Source of the DNA: Phycisphaerales bacterium
Lineage (GTDB): Bacteria; Planctomycetota; Phycisphaerae; Phycisphaerales; UBA1924
Length of the DNA stretch: 64,000 bases
Direction of reading: 5' to 3'
NCBI GenBank assembly: GCA_020849615.1
Contig: JADLFW010000010.1
Location: forward strand, 110,303 to 174,302
This document shows, piece after piece, positions 39,892 through 47,883 of this stretch. A model generated the notes under the pieces. That model saw only the letters and a list, made by a program, of their open reading frames with translations. It did no database searches and was not told the DNA's origin. Each line of letters starts with the position of its first letter. Within the stretch, counting starts at the first letter, position 1. The position numbers and the translations under genes were made by a program.

Positions 39892-42800
39892 CCCCCGCGG
39901 CGCTCGACTATCTCGTGCTCACGGCCTCCAGCGCGGCCCAGGCCCGGGGCTACCACGCGCAGCTCGACGACCGCGGGCGCCGCGGCGAGCTCCCGGGCGT
40001 GCGGCGGTGGCTGGTGATTCCGGATTCGCGCGATCGGCGGATCGGCTCCGGCGGCTCGACGATCAACGTGCTCTTCGAGCTGGCCCGCCGCCTTGCCGCG
40101 TCACACCCCCGCGCCGGCTCGCTGGCGGAGCTCTTCGAAACCCAGCGCATCCTGATCATCCACAGCGGGGGCGACAGCCGGCGCCTGCCCGCGTACGCCG
40201 CGCAGGGGAAGATCTTCACGCCTCTGCCGCGCGCCACCGCGGCGGGCCGGCCCGCCGACCTGTTCGACCTGGTCTTCGAAGATCTCGCCGCGGTCGTTCC
40301 CGAAGCGCCGGGCCGGGTCATCATCGCCGCCGGTGATCTCTTCCTGGGACTGGCCGATGCGCGGCCCGACCTGGCGAGGCCCGGCGTCGTCGGCGTCGCC
40401 GTCCCGGGTTCTCTCGAGCGAGCCTCACGCCACGGGGTCTACATCGCCGAAAGCGCGGGCCGCGTCACGGACTTCCTTCAGAAGCCCTCCCCGAGCATCG
40501 CTCATGAGCGCGGCGCGGTCGATGCGACGGGCGAGGCCCTCATCGACACGGGCGTCGTCGGCCTCGACTCCGCCGCCATCGAGCGATTCCTTCTTGCCGC
40601 CGGCGCCGGCATCGGCGATGGCCGGGCCGGCTCGCGCGTGCGCGCCGGCGAAGGGCTCCTCGCCGACATCCGCCGCGGCGTTTCGGGAGCGATTGATCTC
40701 TACGAGCAGGTCCTCATGGCGCTGCCGCCGCAGCGATCGCGCGAGTCGTACCTCGATGCTGTGGCCCCGGCGGCACGGGCGGGCGAACGCGAGCGCCGCG
40801 TCTGCCAGCGCCTGTACGACGGTCTCCACGGCCTCCCGTTCGGCGTTGCCATCACGCCTCGCTGCGAGTTCGTGCACATCGGCACCAGCCGCGAGTTCCT
40901 CGCGATGGCGACCTCGGATCCGCGCCTGCGCGATGGTCCGCCGCATCCCCTCACGATCTACCACAGCCGGGTCCGGGGCGCATCGCTTGCCGCCGGTCTC
41001 GCGGTGATCGAAGCCTGCGAACTTCCATCGCCGCTGAAGCTGGGCGGAGACAACATCCTGACGGGCTTGCCGGTGCTGGCTTCCGATGCGCCGGCCCTGC
41101 GGAAGATGCCGCGCGGGCTGGGCCTGGTGTGTCTGCCGGTGGGCCCGCGCGGCTGGGCCGCGGTCGTGTTCGGCGTTGATGATGATGGCAAATCGGTGAT
41201 GGAGTCCGGCGGAACATTCGCGAACGTACCGCTGTCGGGCTTTTTGCGCCGGGCCCGGCTGACGGAGGATGAGCTCTGGCCCGATCGGCCCGGTACGCCG
41301 CGGACGCTCTGGAACGCCCGGCTGTGGCGCGCGGGTGCGACCGGCCGAGTCATGGCCGATGCGAAGTGGTTCCTCTCGCAGCGCGGGCCCGCGCCGCGTG
41401 CGTGGCGTCGCGGCCCGCGCATGTCGCTGGCGCAGCTGCTTCCTCTGGTCAACCACGATCGGCTGATCGAGCACCGCCGCGACCTTCAGCGCCGCGAGCG
41501 GCTGGAGACCGTGGTCACGCGCCTGCGGGCCGATGCGTGGATGCCCGCGGCCGCGGTCGCCGACGATGTTCGCACACCGGCCGAGGCCCGGGAGGCTGTC
41601 GCGCGGATCAGCGCCGCGGCCGATGCGGAATCTCGGGCGGGCCGGTCGCTGGAGCAGGCCCGGCTGCTGCGGGCGGCCGCTGTCATCCGTGACAGGTTCC
41701 CCGTGCGCGGGCAGACCACACCCCACCAGATCAACCGCGCCGCGTTCGGGGCGGTGGCCCGGGCCGTGGCGAGTGACCTGCCGTTCCCGGCGCGGGCCCG
41801 GCCCGCGCGGATCCTCGCCGACCAGGTCATCTGGGTCACCACGCCCGTCCGGTTTGACCTTGCGGGCGGGTGGTCCGACACGCCGCCGATCTGCCAGGAA
41901 CTGGGCGGCGCGGTGGTCAACGCCGCGATCACGCTGAACGGGCAGTACCCCGTGCAGGTGATGGCCCGGCTGAGTGAGCGGGCCTGCATCCGCCTCAGCA
42001 GCGTGGACCTGGGCCGTTCGGTGACGTACGCGACCTCGGCGCGGCTGTACGACGCGTCCAACCCTCACGACTGGGCCGCGCTGGCGAAGGCCGCGCTGGT
42101 GCTGAGCGGCATCGCGCCGGCTTCCCCGCGGGAATCGCTGCCGGCGAGGCTCAAGTCGTTGGGCGGCGGCATCGATCTCACGATGTTCTCCGCGCTCCCC
42201 AAGGGTTCGGGCCTGGGCACCAGCTCGGTGCTGGGCGCCGCGATCCTCGCCGCGCTCGACCGGCTGCGCGGCGGAGCGATCGACCACGCCTCGCTGATCC
42301 GCCGCACGAGCCTGCTCGAGCAGATGATGAGCACGGCGGGCGGCTGGCAGGACCAGGCGGGGGGCATCACGCCCGGCGTCAAGCTCCTCCGCACCCAACC
42401 GGGCCGCGATCAGCTCCCATCCATCGAGCCGATCGCGTTCGAGGTGACCGAGGATGGACGCCCGGCGGGCCGGTTCGCCGATCGCCTGCTGCTGTACTAC
42501 ACGGGCCAGCGCCGACTCGCGCGAGACATCCTGCAGAACGTCGTGGCCCGGTACCTGGCAAGAGACCGAGCCGTCATCGACATCATCCATAGGCTGAAAT
42601 CAGGGGCGCTGGCGATGCGTCACGCGATCGAATCGCGCGACGCCGATGCCTTCGCCGCGGCGGTTGCATCCTACTGGAACCTCAAGAAGGGTCTGGACCC
42701 AGGCTCCACCAACCCCGGCATCGAGGCGATCCTGGATGCCGTGAAGCCCGACCTCGCCGCCGCGGAACTGCCCGGCGCGGGCGGCGGGGGGTTCATCCTC

Positions 42801-42929
42801 ATGATCGCCCGGGATGCGCGGGCCGGTGCCAGAATCCGCGAGCGGCTTACGCGCAGGCCCCCCAACTCGCTCGCTCGCTTCTACGAGTTCGCGATCGATC
42901 CCAAGGGTCTGAGCGTGTCGGTGCTGTAG
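39888..42929 (+). CDS. fkp: Bifunctional L-fucokinase / GDP-L-fucose pyrophosphorylase
   Basis: 1013 residues, the size of FKP. The N-terminal half is a nucleotidyltransferase-like domain with GSGGSTINVLFELARRL, ILIIHSGGDSRRLPAYAAQGK and RVIIAAGDLFLGL (GDP-fucose synthesis); the C-terminal half is a GHMP kinase (TPVRFDLAGGWSDTPPICQE, PKGSGLGTSSVLGAAIL near residue 775, and GAGGGGFILMIARD). Together: L-fucose + ATP + GTP to GDP-L-fucose. The ATG overlaps the permease stop (ATGA), so it is translationally coupled to the sugar uptake genes, supporting fucose as their substrate. Confidence 0.93.
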   Translation: MTPAALDYLVLTASSAAQARGYHAQLDDRGRRGELPGVRRWLVIPDSRDRRIGSGGSTINVLFELARRLAASHPRAGSLAELFETQRILIIHSGGDSRRLPAYAAQGKIFTPLPRATAAGRPADLFDLVFEDLAAVVPEAPGRVIIAAGDLFLGLADARPDLARPGVVGVAVPGSLERASRHGVYIAESAGRVTDFLQKPSPSIAHERGAVDATGEALIDTGVVGLDSAAIERFLLAAGAGIGDGRAGSRVRAGEGLLADIRRGVSGAIDLYEQVLMALPPQRSRESYLDAVAPAARAGERERRVCQRLYDGLHGLPFGVAITPRCEFVHIGTSREFLAMATSDPRLRDGPPHPLTIYHSRVRGASLAAGLAVIEACELPSPLKLGGDNILTGLPVLASDAPALRKMPRGLGLVCLPVGPRGWAAVVFGVDDDGKSVMESGGTFANVPLSGFLRRARLTEDELWPDRPGTPRTLWNARLWRAGATGRVMADAKWFLSQRGPAPRAWRRGPRMSLAQLLPLVNHDRLIEHRRDLQRRERLETVVTRLRADAWMPAAAVADDVRTPAEAREAVARISAAADAESRAGRSLEQARLLRAAAVIRDRFPVRGQTTPHQINRAAFGAVARAVASDLPFPARARPARILADQVIWVTTPVRFDLAGGWSDTPPICQELGGAVVNAAITLNGQYPVQVMARLSERACIRLSSVDLGRSVTYATSARLYDASNPHDWAALAKAALVLSGIAPASPRESLPARLKSLGGGIDLTMFSALPKGSGLGTSSVLGAAILAALDRLRGGAIDHASLIRRTSLLEQMMSTAGGWQDQAGGITPGVKLLRTQPGRDQLPSIEPIAFEVTEDGRPAGRFADRLLLYYTGQRRLARDILQNVVARYLARDRAVIDIIHRLKSGALAMRHAIESRDADAFAAAVASYWNLKKGLDPGSTNPGIEAILDAVKPDLAAAELPGAGGGGFILMIARDARAGARIRERLTRRPPNSLARFYEFAIDPKGLSVSVL

Positions 42930-42940
42930 TTCGCCGGCGG

Positions 42941-43810
42941 TCAGGCGCCGGACGCGATCGCGTCGATCAGCAGCCCGTGCAGCCGCCGGGCCGTCTCGCC
43001 GGGCCGGCCATCCCCCAGCACGCGACCATCCAGCTTCGTGATCGCCGTGATCATGGTCAGCGTGCCGCAGAGCATCACTTCGCGGGCCCGGGCCAGCTCA
43101 TCGGCCGGCAGCGGCCGCTCCGAGATCGGCAAACCGGCACGCCGGGCCGCCGCCAGAACCACATCCCTCGTCACGCCCGCGAGCATGGGGGCGCTGTCGA
43201 GCGCGGGCGTGACGATCTCGACCGAGTCGTCACGCTGCACCGCGGCGAAGAGGTTCGCCGAGGTGCCCTCCGAGACGCGCCCGTCCGCCACGAAGATCGC
43301 ATCATCCACGCCCGCCGCATCGGCATCGAACGACGCCATGATCGCGCCCAGAAGCGATGTCGTTTTCACGTGGCACTTCTTCCAGCGCGTGTCGGTGACC
43401 GTCATCGCCGACTTGGTGGGGATCGTCCCCCGGCACTCGGTGAGCGTCGGCGTCGGTGAGCAGTAGCCGAAGACGGTGGGGCGGACATCGGTCTTGAGCA
43501 ACCGGGCCCGCACGGGTTGGCCCGGCCCGGGCGCGCCCCGCGACACCTGCCAGTAGATGAACGCATCCTTCAGCCCGTTGGCCGCCAGCAGCTCCAGCGA
43601 CATCGCCTCCAGCCGCGAGGCATCCCAGTCGAGACGGATCTCCTTCAGGCCCTCCGCGAGGCGCCGCGCGTGCAGCGGAGCGCCGACGATGCGTCCGTCG
43701 AAGGCGCGCAGGCCCTCGTACAGCGCATCGCCGAAGATGAACCCGCGGTCGAGCGGGGAGATGCGGGCATCGGAGAGCGGGAGGATCCGTGAGTTCAGGT
43801 GGACAAGCAC
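42941..43810 (-). CDS. Class IV aminotransferase (D-amino acid or branched-chain type)
   Basis: 289 residues. PLP fold type IV: LDRGFIFGDALYEGLRAFDG, VTDTRWKKCHVKTTSLLGAI with the PLP Lys as in D-alanine aminotransferase, ADGRVSEGTSANLFAA and LCGTLTMITAITKLDG. This pattern is closer to DAAT/4-amino-4-deoxychorismate lyase-like members than to IlvE encoded at 12713, so it may make D-amino acids for peptidoglycan; the exact activity is not fixed. The start is GTG; TATCCT lies 5 nt before it, a leaderless-type arrangement. Confidence 0.85.
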   Translation of the reverse strand: MLVHLNSRILPLSDARISPLDRGFIFGDALYEGLRAFDGRIVGAPLHARRLAEGLKEIRLDWDASRLEAMSLELLAANGLKDAFIYWQVSRGAPGPGQPVRARLLKTDVRPTVFGYCSPTPTLTECRGTIPTKSAMTVTDTRWKKCHVKTTSLLGAIMASFDADAAGVDDAIFVADGRVSEGTSANLFAAVQRDDSVEIVTPALDSAPMLAGVTRDVVLAAARRAGLPISERPLPADELARAREVMLCGTLTMITAITKLDGRVLGDGRPGETARRLHGLLIDAIASGA

Positions 43811-43815
43811 GCCGG

Positions 43816-43821
43816 AGGATA
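43816..43821 (-). promoter_or_regulatory. TATCCT -10-like box, leaderless configuration
   Basis: TATCCT on the minus strand followed by five bases and the GTG at 43810; no Shine-Dalgarno sequence. Confidence 0.45.
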
Positions 43822-43844
43822 GCCGCGCGCGCCCTCGATCGGGA

Positions 43845-46800
43845 TCAGCGGATCTCCACGATCAGGAGCTCACCGGCGTTGAGCGTGAAATCGCCCGGGA
43901 ACGTGAGGGTGACCCGTTCGCCCGCCCGGTTGAACCGGGCCGGCACGTGCCGCCCGCTGCCGCCCACGCCGGCCACACCCTGGCGAACGGCGGCCCCGCG
44001 CGGCGTCCAGCCCGGCTCGATCTCCAGGCCCAGCGTTCGCAGCCGCAGCCGCCCGTACCGCGGGTAGACCCGATTGTTCTGCGACTGGCCCGCGCGTTCC
44101 TGCTCGAAGAGGCCCCAGCACTCGCAGGCCGTGAACGCGGCCCGGAAGCGCTCCGGCGACAGGCGCGGCGCGAACGCCAGGTGCCGGTTCGGGCCGTGGT
44201 GCTCGTAGCCCAGCGCGGAGAGGTAGGTGCCGAAGGACGCCATCGCGCGGGCGTAGTGGTCCGAGCACTCCACCTCGTTGTAGGGGTTCCGCTTCGACGG
44301 GTGGTAGCGGTCGTGGATCATCCGCGTCACCGCCAGGCCTTCCTGCACGAGCCCTTCGCGGATCATGTGGGCGGCCGCCTGGTGCTCGAAGCCGGACATG
44401 CACTCGTTGAAGTACGAGGCGGCCCAGGCTTCCTGGCCCCGCCCCGTCGCCGTGTCGATGCCCCCCTTGGGGAACGTGCACATCACCAGCCCGCCCTCGC
44501 CCGGCATGGCGTACCACCGCCCGCCCTTGATCGTCTTTTCCGCCCACGTGCGGTACGGGCCGATGTCGGGCGTGAAGTTGTACCGGTACAGCGACCGCAT
44601 CGCCGAGACAGACTGTTCCGCCGGCACGATCCGCCCCAGCCCGACCTGGTACGCCCACGACTGCCCGAGCAGCTGATCGATGTGGCACCCCGGGCCCGTG
44701 CTGTTGGCCTCCGGGTGCGCGGGGTCGTTGACCTGGATGAAGTACTCCCCGTTGTACAGGCGCTCCACCATGGCCGCGGACCCGCGCTCCGCGATCCCCG
44801 CGCATTTCTGCGCGAACTCGCCATCGCCCATCTCCTGCGCCATGGCCTCGCCCGCCCGGGCCGCCGCGAGGTAGAGCGAGCTCATCCACGCGATCTGCCC
44901 CCACCACGTGGCGTCCAGCGTGTTGTACTGCGCGCCATCCAGGATCCCGTCGGCCTGCTCATCTCGCGCGATCACCGCCTCCAGCGCGCGCTTCACCCGC
45001 GGCCACACCTTCTTCAGGAACGCGGCATCGGGGGACATCTGGTGCTCGCGGTAGGCCCGCAGGATCGTCCCGCACTGCCCGTCGATCGCCAGCTCCCGGG
45101 CCACCTCGCCCCGGTAGTGGATCGTGCCCGTCTCGTCGTTGAACTCCTTCCCGAAGTCGATCATCTCCCGCGTCGAGCGCTCCAGCGCCGGGAAGAGCCG
45201 GGCCACCGCGTGCGCGTACTGCCACACGTGCGTGCACGTCCCCGCGCAGCAGTACGTCCCCTCCCACCCGTAGAACCGGCCATCGCTGAACCGGTAGCAG
45301 GTCGCCGTCGCCAGCGTCGATGTGTTGCACATCGTGCGGTCCAGGAACCAGTACGGCAGGGTGGAGTCGTACCACGTGATCGTCCACAGCCGCGTCTGGG
45401 CCCGCAGCCGCTCCAGGTGCTCCGCCGTGTACGCCGCCACCTCCGCGGCGCCCCTGAACTTCACCGCGTAGTGCCGCCGCAGGTTCCGCACATCCGGGAT
45501 GAAAGACAGCGACTCCCACCACAGCCCGGAGAAATGCCACGCCAGGATGAACGTGAACGTCTCCGAAGCGCCCGGCGCGAGCCTTGCCGACCGCCCCACC
45601 GCGCCGATGAGCGAATCCGCCAGCCCGGCCGCCGCCTCCAGCTTGCCATCCTTCGCCAGGGCCGAGCCGGGCAGGGCCCGCCCGTCGATCGACGCCGACG
45701 CGATCTCGGCGGGCTCGCCGACCAGCGCCAGCACCATCGAGCCGTAATCGGCCTGCGCCTCGAGCACGTAGGGCTCGCGCCGCGGGCGGTCGCAGAACAC
45801 GATCTCATCGACCCCGACCTGCCCCCAGCCCCCCGTGGCCCCATCGACGACCTGCACCCGCGCCCGCCGCCCGGCGAACTCGCGGACGTCGATGTTCTCG
45901 ATCCGCATGCGGTTGGAGTTCTTCCCGGTCACGCTTCGCACGGGCGCCCCATCCACCAGGATGTTCACGCACTCACGCCCCGGGTGTTCGCCGCCGCCGA
46001 TCCGCAGCGAGATGAAGTTCCGCTCGATGGTGAACTCGCGGCTGGTCAGTGTCCCGATGTGCCGGTCGGCCCGGGCCGAGTCCTCGCCGCGCTCGACGTT
46101 GTGCGTGTTCACCGCGCGCCGGCCCTCGGCGTTCAGCTCGCCCATGTACGCCGGGCGCTTGGACACTTCCACCGGCCCGTCGCCGAACGCCGTGCCCGTC
46201 ACCGACCATCCGTCGTACGCGGGCCGCTCGAAATCCTCGAACAGCACATCGGGCCGGGCCTCGGGGTCCGGCGCGGGGGGCTCCACCTCGCGGGCCCGGC
46301 ATTCCAGGCCCGTCCACCCCGTCACGTTCAGGATCCGCGAGTGCCTTTCACCGATGCCCTCCGGGCCTGACCCCAGGCAGACCGCGTTCTGCAGCCACCC
46401 CGCGATGTCGATCTCCAGCTCGGCGCCCGAGGTGTTCTTCACGGTGTACCCCATCACCGTGACGGGCAGGCTCGACTCTTCCGTGTTCAGCGGGATGAAC
46501 GGGCTGAACGCCTCCAAGGAAACCTCGACGCCCAGGCCCGCCTCGCGGAACTCAACGCGCCCGATGGGGTACTCCCCGCGGAACCGCACATCCCCGAATC
46601 CCGAGGCATCCAGCCGCCTCTCGACCGTCTTCCCGCCCGCGGTCACCCGCAGCGCGAAGCCCTGCTCGATCGGCGAGACCGCCGCCGCCGGCGTTGCGTA
46701 GTGCGGGCCCGCGGTGCTCCGCCACTCATTCCCCGCCGGCAGGTTGAACACATCCCACCGCCACAGCCGGCCATCTCCGCCCAGGTACACCTGCCCGCAC

Positions 46801-47108
46801 CCGATCCCGCCGATCGGCATGCCGATGAACGCCAGCTCGCGCTTCTCCGATGTCCAGACCTCCGGCTCCCCCCGCGCTGTCAGCGAGGCTACCCACGCCG
46901 CATCCAGCTTCTTGTCCGCGGGAATCGGGAAGTCGTCGAAGTCGCGCGCAACGAACGGGCCCGCCACCGCCCGGCCCGATGTCAGCACGAGCGACGCCGC
47001 CGTCAGCGATGCCCCCGCGACGAAGGCCCGTCTCGACACCGTCGGCCCGCAACCGCAGCCGGGCCCGCACGCATCCGCCGATCCCGTCCGCGGCGCTGAC
47101 TCCGTCAC
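43845..47108 (-). CDS. Tat-exported GH116-type glycoside hydrolase with inserted levanase-like module
   Basis: 1087 residues. The N-terminus has a twin-Arg signal (SRRAFVAGASLTAASLVL) after a Cys/Gly-rich leader. Seen: IGMPIGGIGCGQVYLGGDG and a late (alpha/alpha)6 barrel (FYGWEGTYCCAGTCTHVWQY, NTLDATWWGQIAWMSSLYLA, AFAPRLSPERFRAAF) as in the GBA2/GH116 beta-glucosidases. Between about residues 287 and 440 an extra module (VLFEDFERPAYDGWSVTGTA, SREFTIERNFISLRIGGGEHPG, ATGGWGQVGVDEI) resembles domains I know from planctomycete GH32/levanase proteins. Probably cleaves a glucosylated or related substrate outside the cytoplasm. GTG start, GGGAGG upstream. Confidence 0.85.
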   Translation of the reverse strand: MTESAPRTGSADACGPGCGCGPTVSRRAFVAGASLTAASLVLTSGRAVAGPFVARDFDDFPIPADKKLDAAWVASLTARGEPEVWTSEKRELAFIGMPIGGIGCGQVYLGGDGRLWRWDVFNLPAGNEWRSTAGPHYATPAAAVSPIEQGFALRVTAGGKTVERRLDASGFGDVRFRGEYPIGRVEFREAGLGVEVSLEAFSPFIPLNTEESSLPVTVMGYTVKNTSGAELEIDIAGWLQNAVCLGSGPEGIGERHSRILNVTGWTGLECRAREVEPPAPDPEARPDVLFEDFERPAYDGWSVTGTAFGDGPVEVSKRPAYMGELNAEGRRAVNTHNVERGEDSARADRHIGTLTSREFTIERNFISLRIGGGEHPGRECVNILVDGAPVRSVTGKNSNRMRIENIDVREFAGRRARVQVVDGATGGWGQVGVDEIVFCDRPRREPYVLEAQADYGSMVLALVGEPAEIASASIDGRALPGSALAKDGKLEAAAGLADSLIGAVGRSARLAPGASETFTFILAWHFSGLWWESLSFIPDVRNLRRHYAVKFRGAAEVAAYTAEHLERLRAQTRLWTITWYDSTLPYWFLDRTMCNTSTLATATCYRFSDGRFYGWEGTYCCAGTCTHVWQYAHAVARLFPALERSTREMIDFGKEFNDETGTIHYRGEVARELAIDGQCGTILRAYREHQMSPDAAFLKKVWPRVKRALEAVIARDEQADGILDGAQYNTLDATWWGQIAWMSSLYLAAARAGEAMAQEMGDGEFAQKCAGIAERGSAAMVERLYNGEYFIQVNDPAHPEANSTGPGCHIDQLLGQSWAYQVGLGRIVPAEQSVSAMRSLYRYNFTPDIGPYRTWAEKTIKGGRWYAMPGEGGLVMCTFPKGGIDTATGRGQEAWAASYFNECMSGFEHQAAAHMIREGLVQEGLAVTRMIHDRYHPSKRNPYNEVECSDHYARAMASFGTYLSALGYEHHGPNRHLAFAPRLSPERFRAAFTACECWGLFEQERAGQSQNNRVYPRYGRLRLRTLGLEIEPGWTPRGAAVRQGVAGVGGSGRHVPARFNRAGERVTLTFPGDFTLNAGELLIVEIR

Positions 47109-47183
47109 GTTCCACCTCCCGTGGTCGCTGGGGTGCGAGCCGATCCGCCGTCATCATAAATCAACGGCGGTCCGTGCCGGGCG

Positions 47184-47792
47184 CTACCGGGGGTAGATCT
47201 TCAGAGTTTCGCAGAGTTCCCTGAACGCGGCCCGGCGCTCCTCGCCCGGTTCGGCGAACCGCAGGAAGAACGGGCGGCGATCCCAGTCGAACGGCTCCTC
47301 GGCCTTTCCACGCAGGTAGAACAGCATCGCCGCGGCGTTCACCGCCCGGACCCCCTCTCCCGACCGCGCGATGTCCAGCAGCGTCGGCAGCACCGCGCCG
47401 GGCCTGTGTTCGGCCACCAGGTCCATCGCCCTCGAGAAGAGCGAGAAGTCCCCCGCCGAAGTCCGCAGCGCCTCTTCCAGCACCGGGCCGAGGTCATCCA
47501 GCTCTCCGAGCTCGTGCAGGTACTCCGCCGCGGCCAGCCTCGATCCAATCTTGCCGCGGTGCAGGAACTTCTTCAGCGCCAGGATCGCCCGCGCGGTCTT
47601 CAACTCGGCCAGGGCTTCCATGTCGCGCCAGTCATCACCGCAGCGGGAGATGAGCTCATCCTCCGCCCGCTGGCGGTCCGGGCCCGTCATCTCCCGCAGC
47701 GCTTCCAGGTCGTAGCCCACCCCGTCGTGCCACTTCTCGTAGTCGATCGCCATGCTGTCCAGGAACTTCTTCAGCAGCCCCGAGTCCGCCAT
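47184..47792 (-). CDS. Hypothetical helical protein
   Basis: 202 residues, no signal or membrane segment, GGAG 7 nt before the ATG. The middle part (about 60-160) alternates short helices with conserved Leu/Ala positions (ALAELKTARAILALKKFLHR, GSRLAAAEYLHELGEL, LPTLLDIARSGEGVRAVNAA) suggestive of HEAT-like repeats. The start MADSGLLKKFLDSMAIDYEKWHDG looks conserved. I do not recognise the family. It is divergent from uup. Confidence 0.7.
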   Translation of the reverse strand: MADSGLLKKFLDSMAIDYEKWHDGVGYDLEALREMTGPDRQRAEDELISRCGDDWRDMEALAELKTARAILALKKFLHRGKIGSRLAAAEYLHELGELDDLGPVLEEALRTSAGDFSLFSRAMDLVAEHRPGAVLPTLLDIARSGEGVRAVNAAAMLFYLRGKAEEPFDWDRRPFFLRFAEPGEERRAAFRELCETLKIYPR

Positions 47793-47870
47793 CTGATTTC
47801 TCCAGCTTGCCGCTGCTCTCGTCCGCCCGCCGTTTCTTCATGCGCCGCCCGCCCGCGCGCGGGCCAGTCC

Positions 47871-47876
47871 TACCCT
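47871..47876 (+). promoter_or_regulatory. TACCCT -10-like box of uup, leaderless configuration
   Basis: TACCCT is followed by seven bases and the GTG start at 47884; no Shine-Dalgarno motif between. Confidence 0.45.
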
Positions 47877-47883
47877 CCGCCTC

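Noticed and set aside
26798..45400. Other CACGTG motifs (e.g. near 26800, 31628, 43367, 44913, 45376)
   Set aside because: Their flanks do not match parS beyond the six-base core; most are inside genes.
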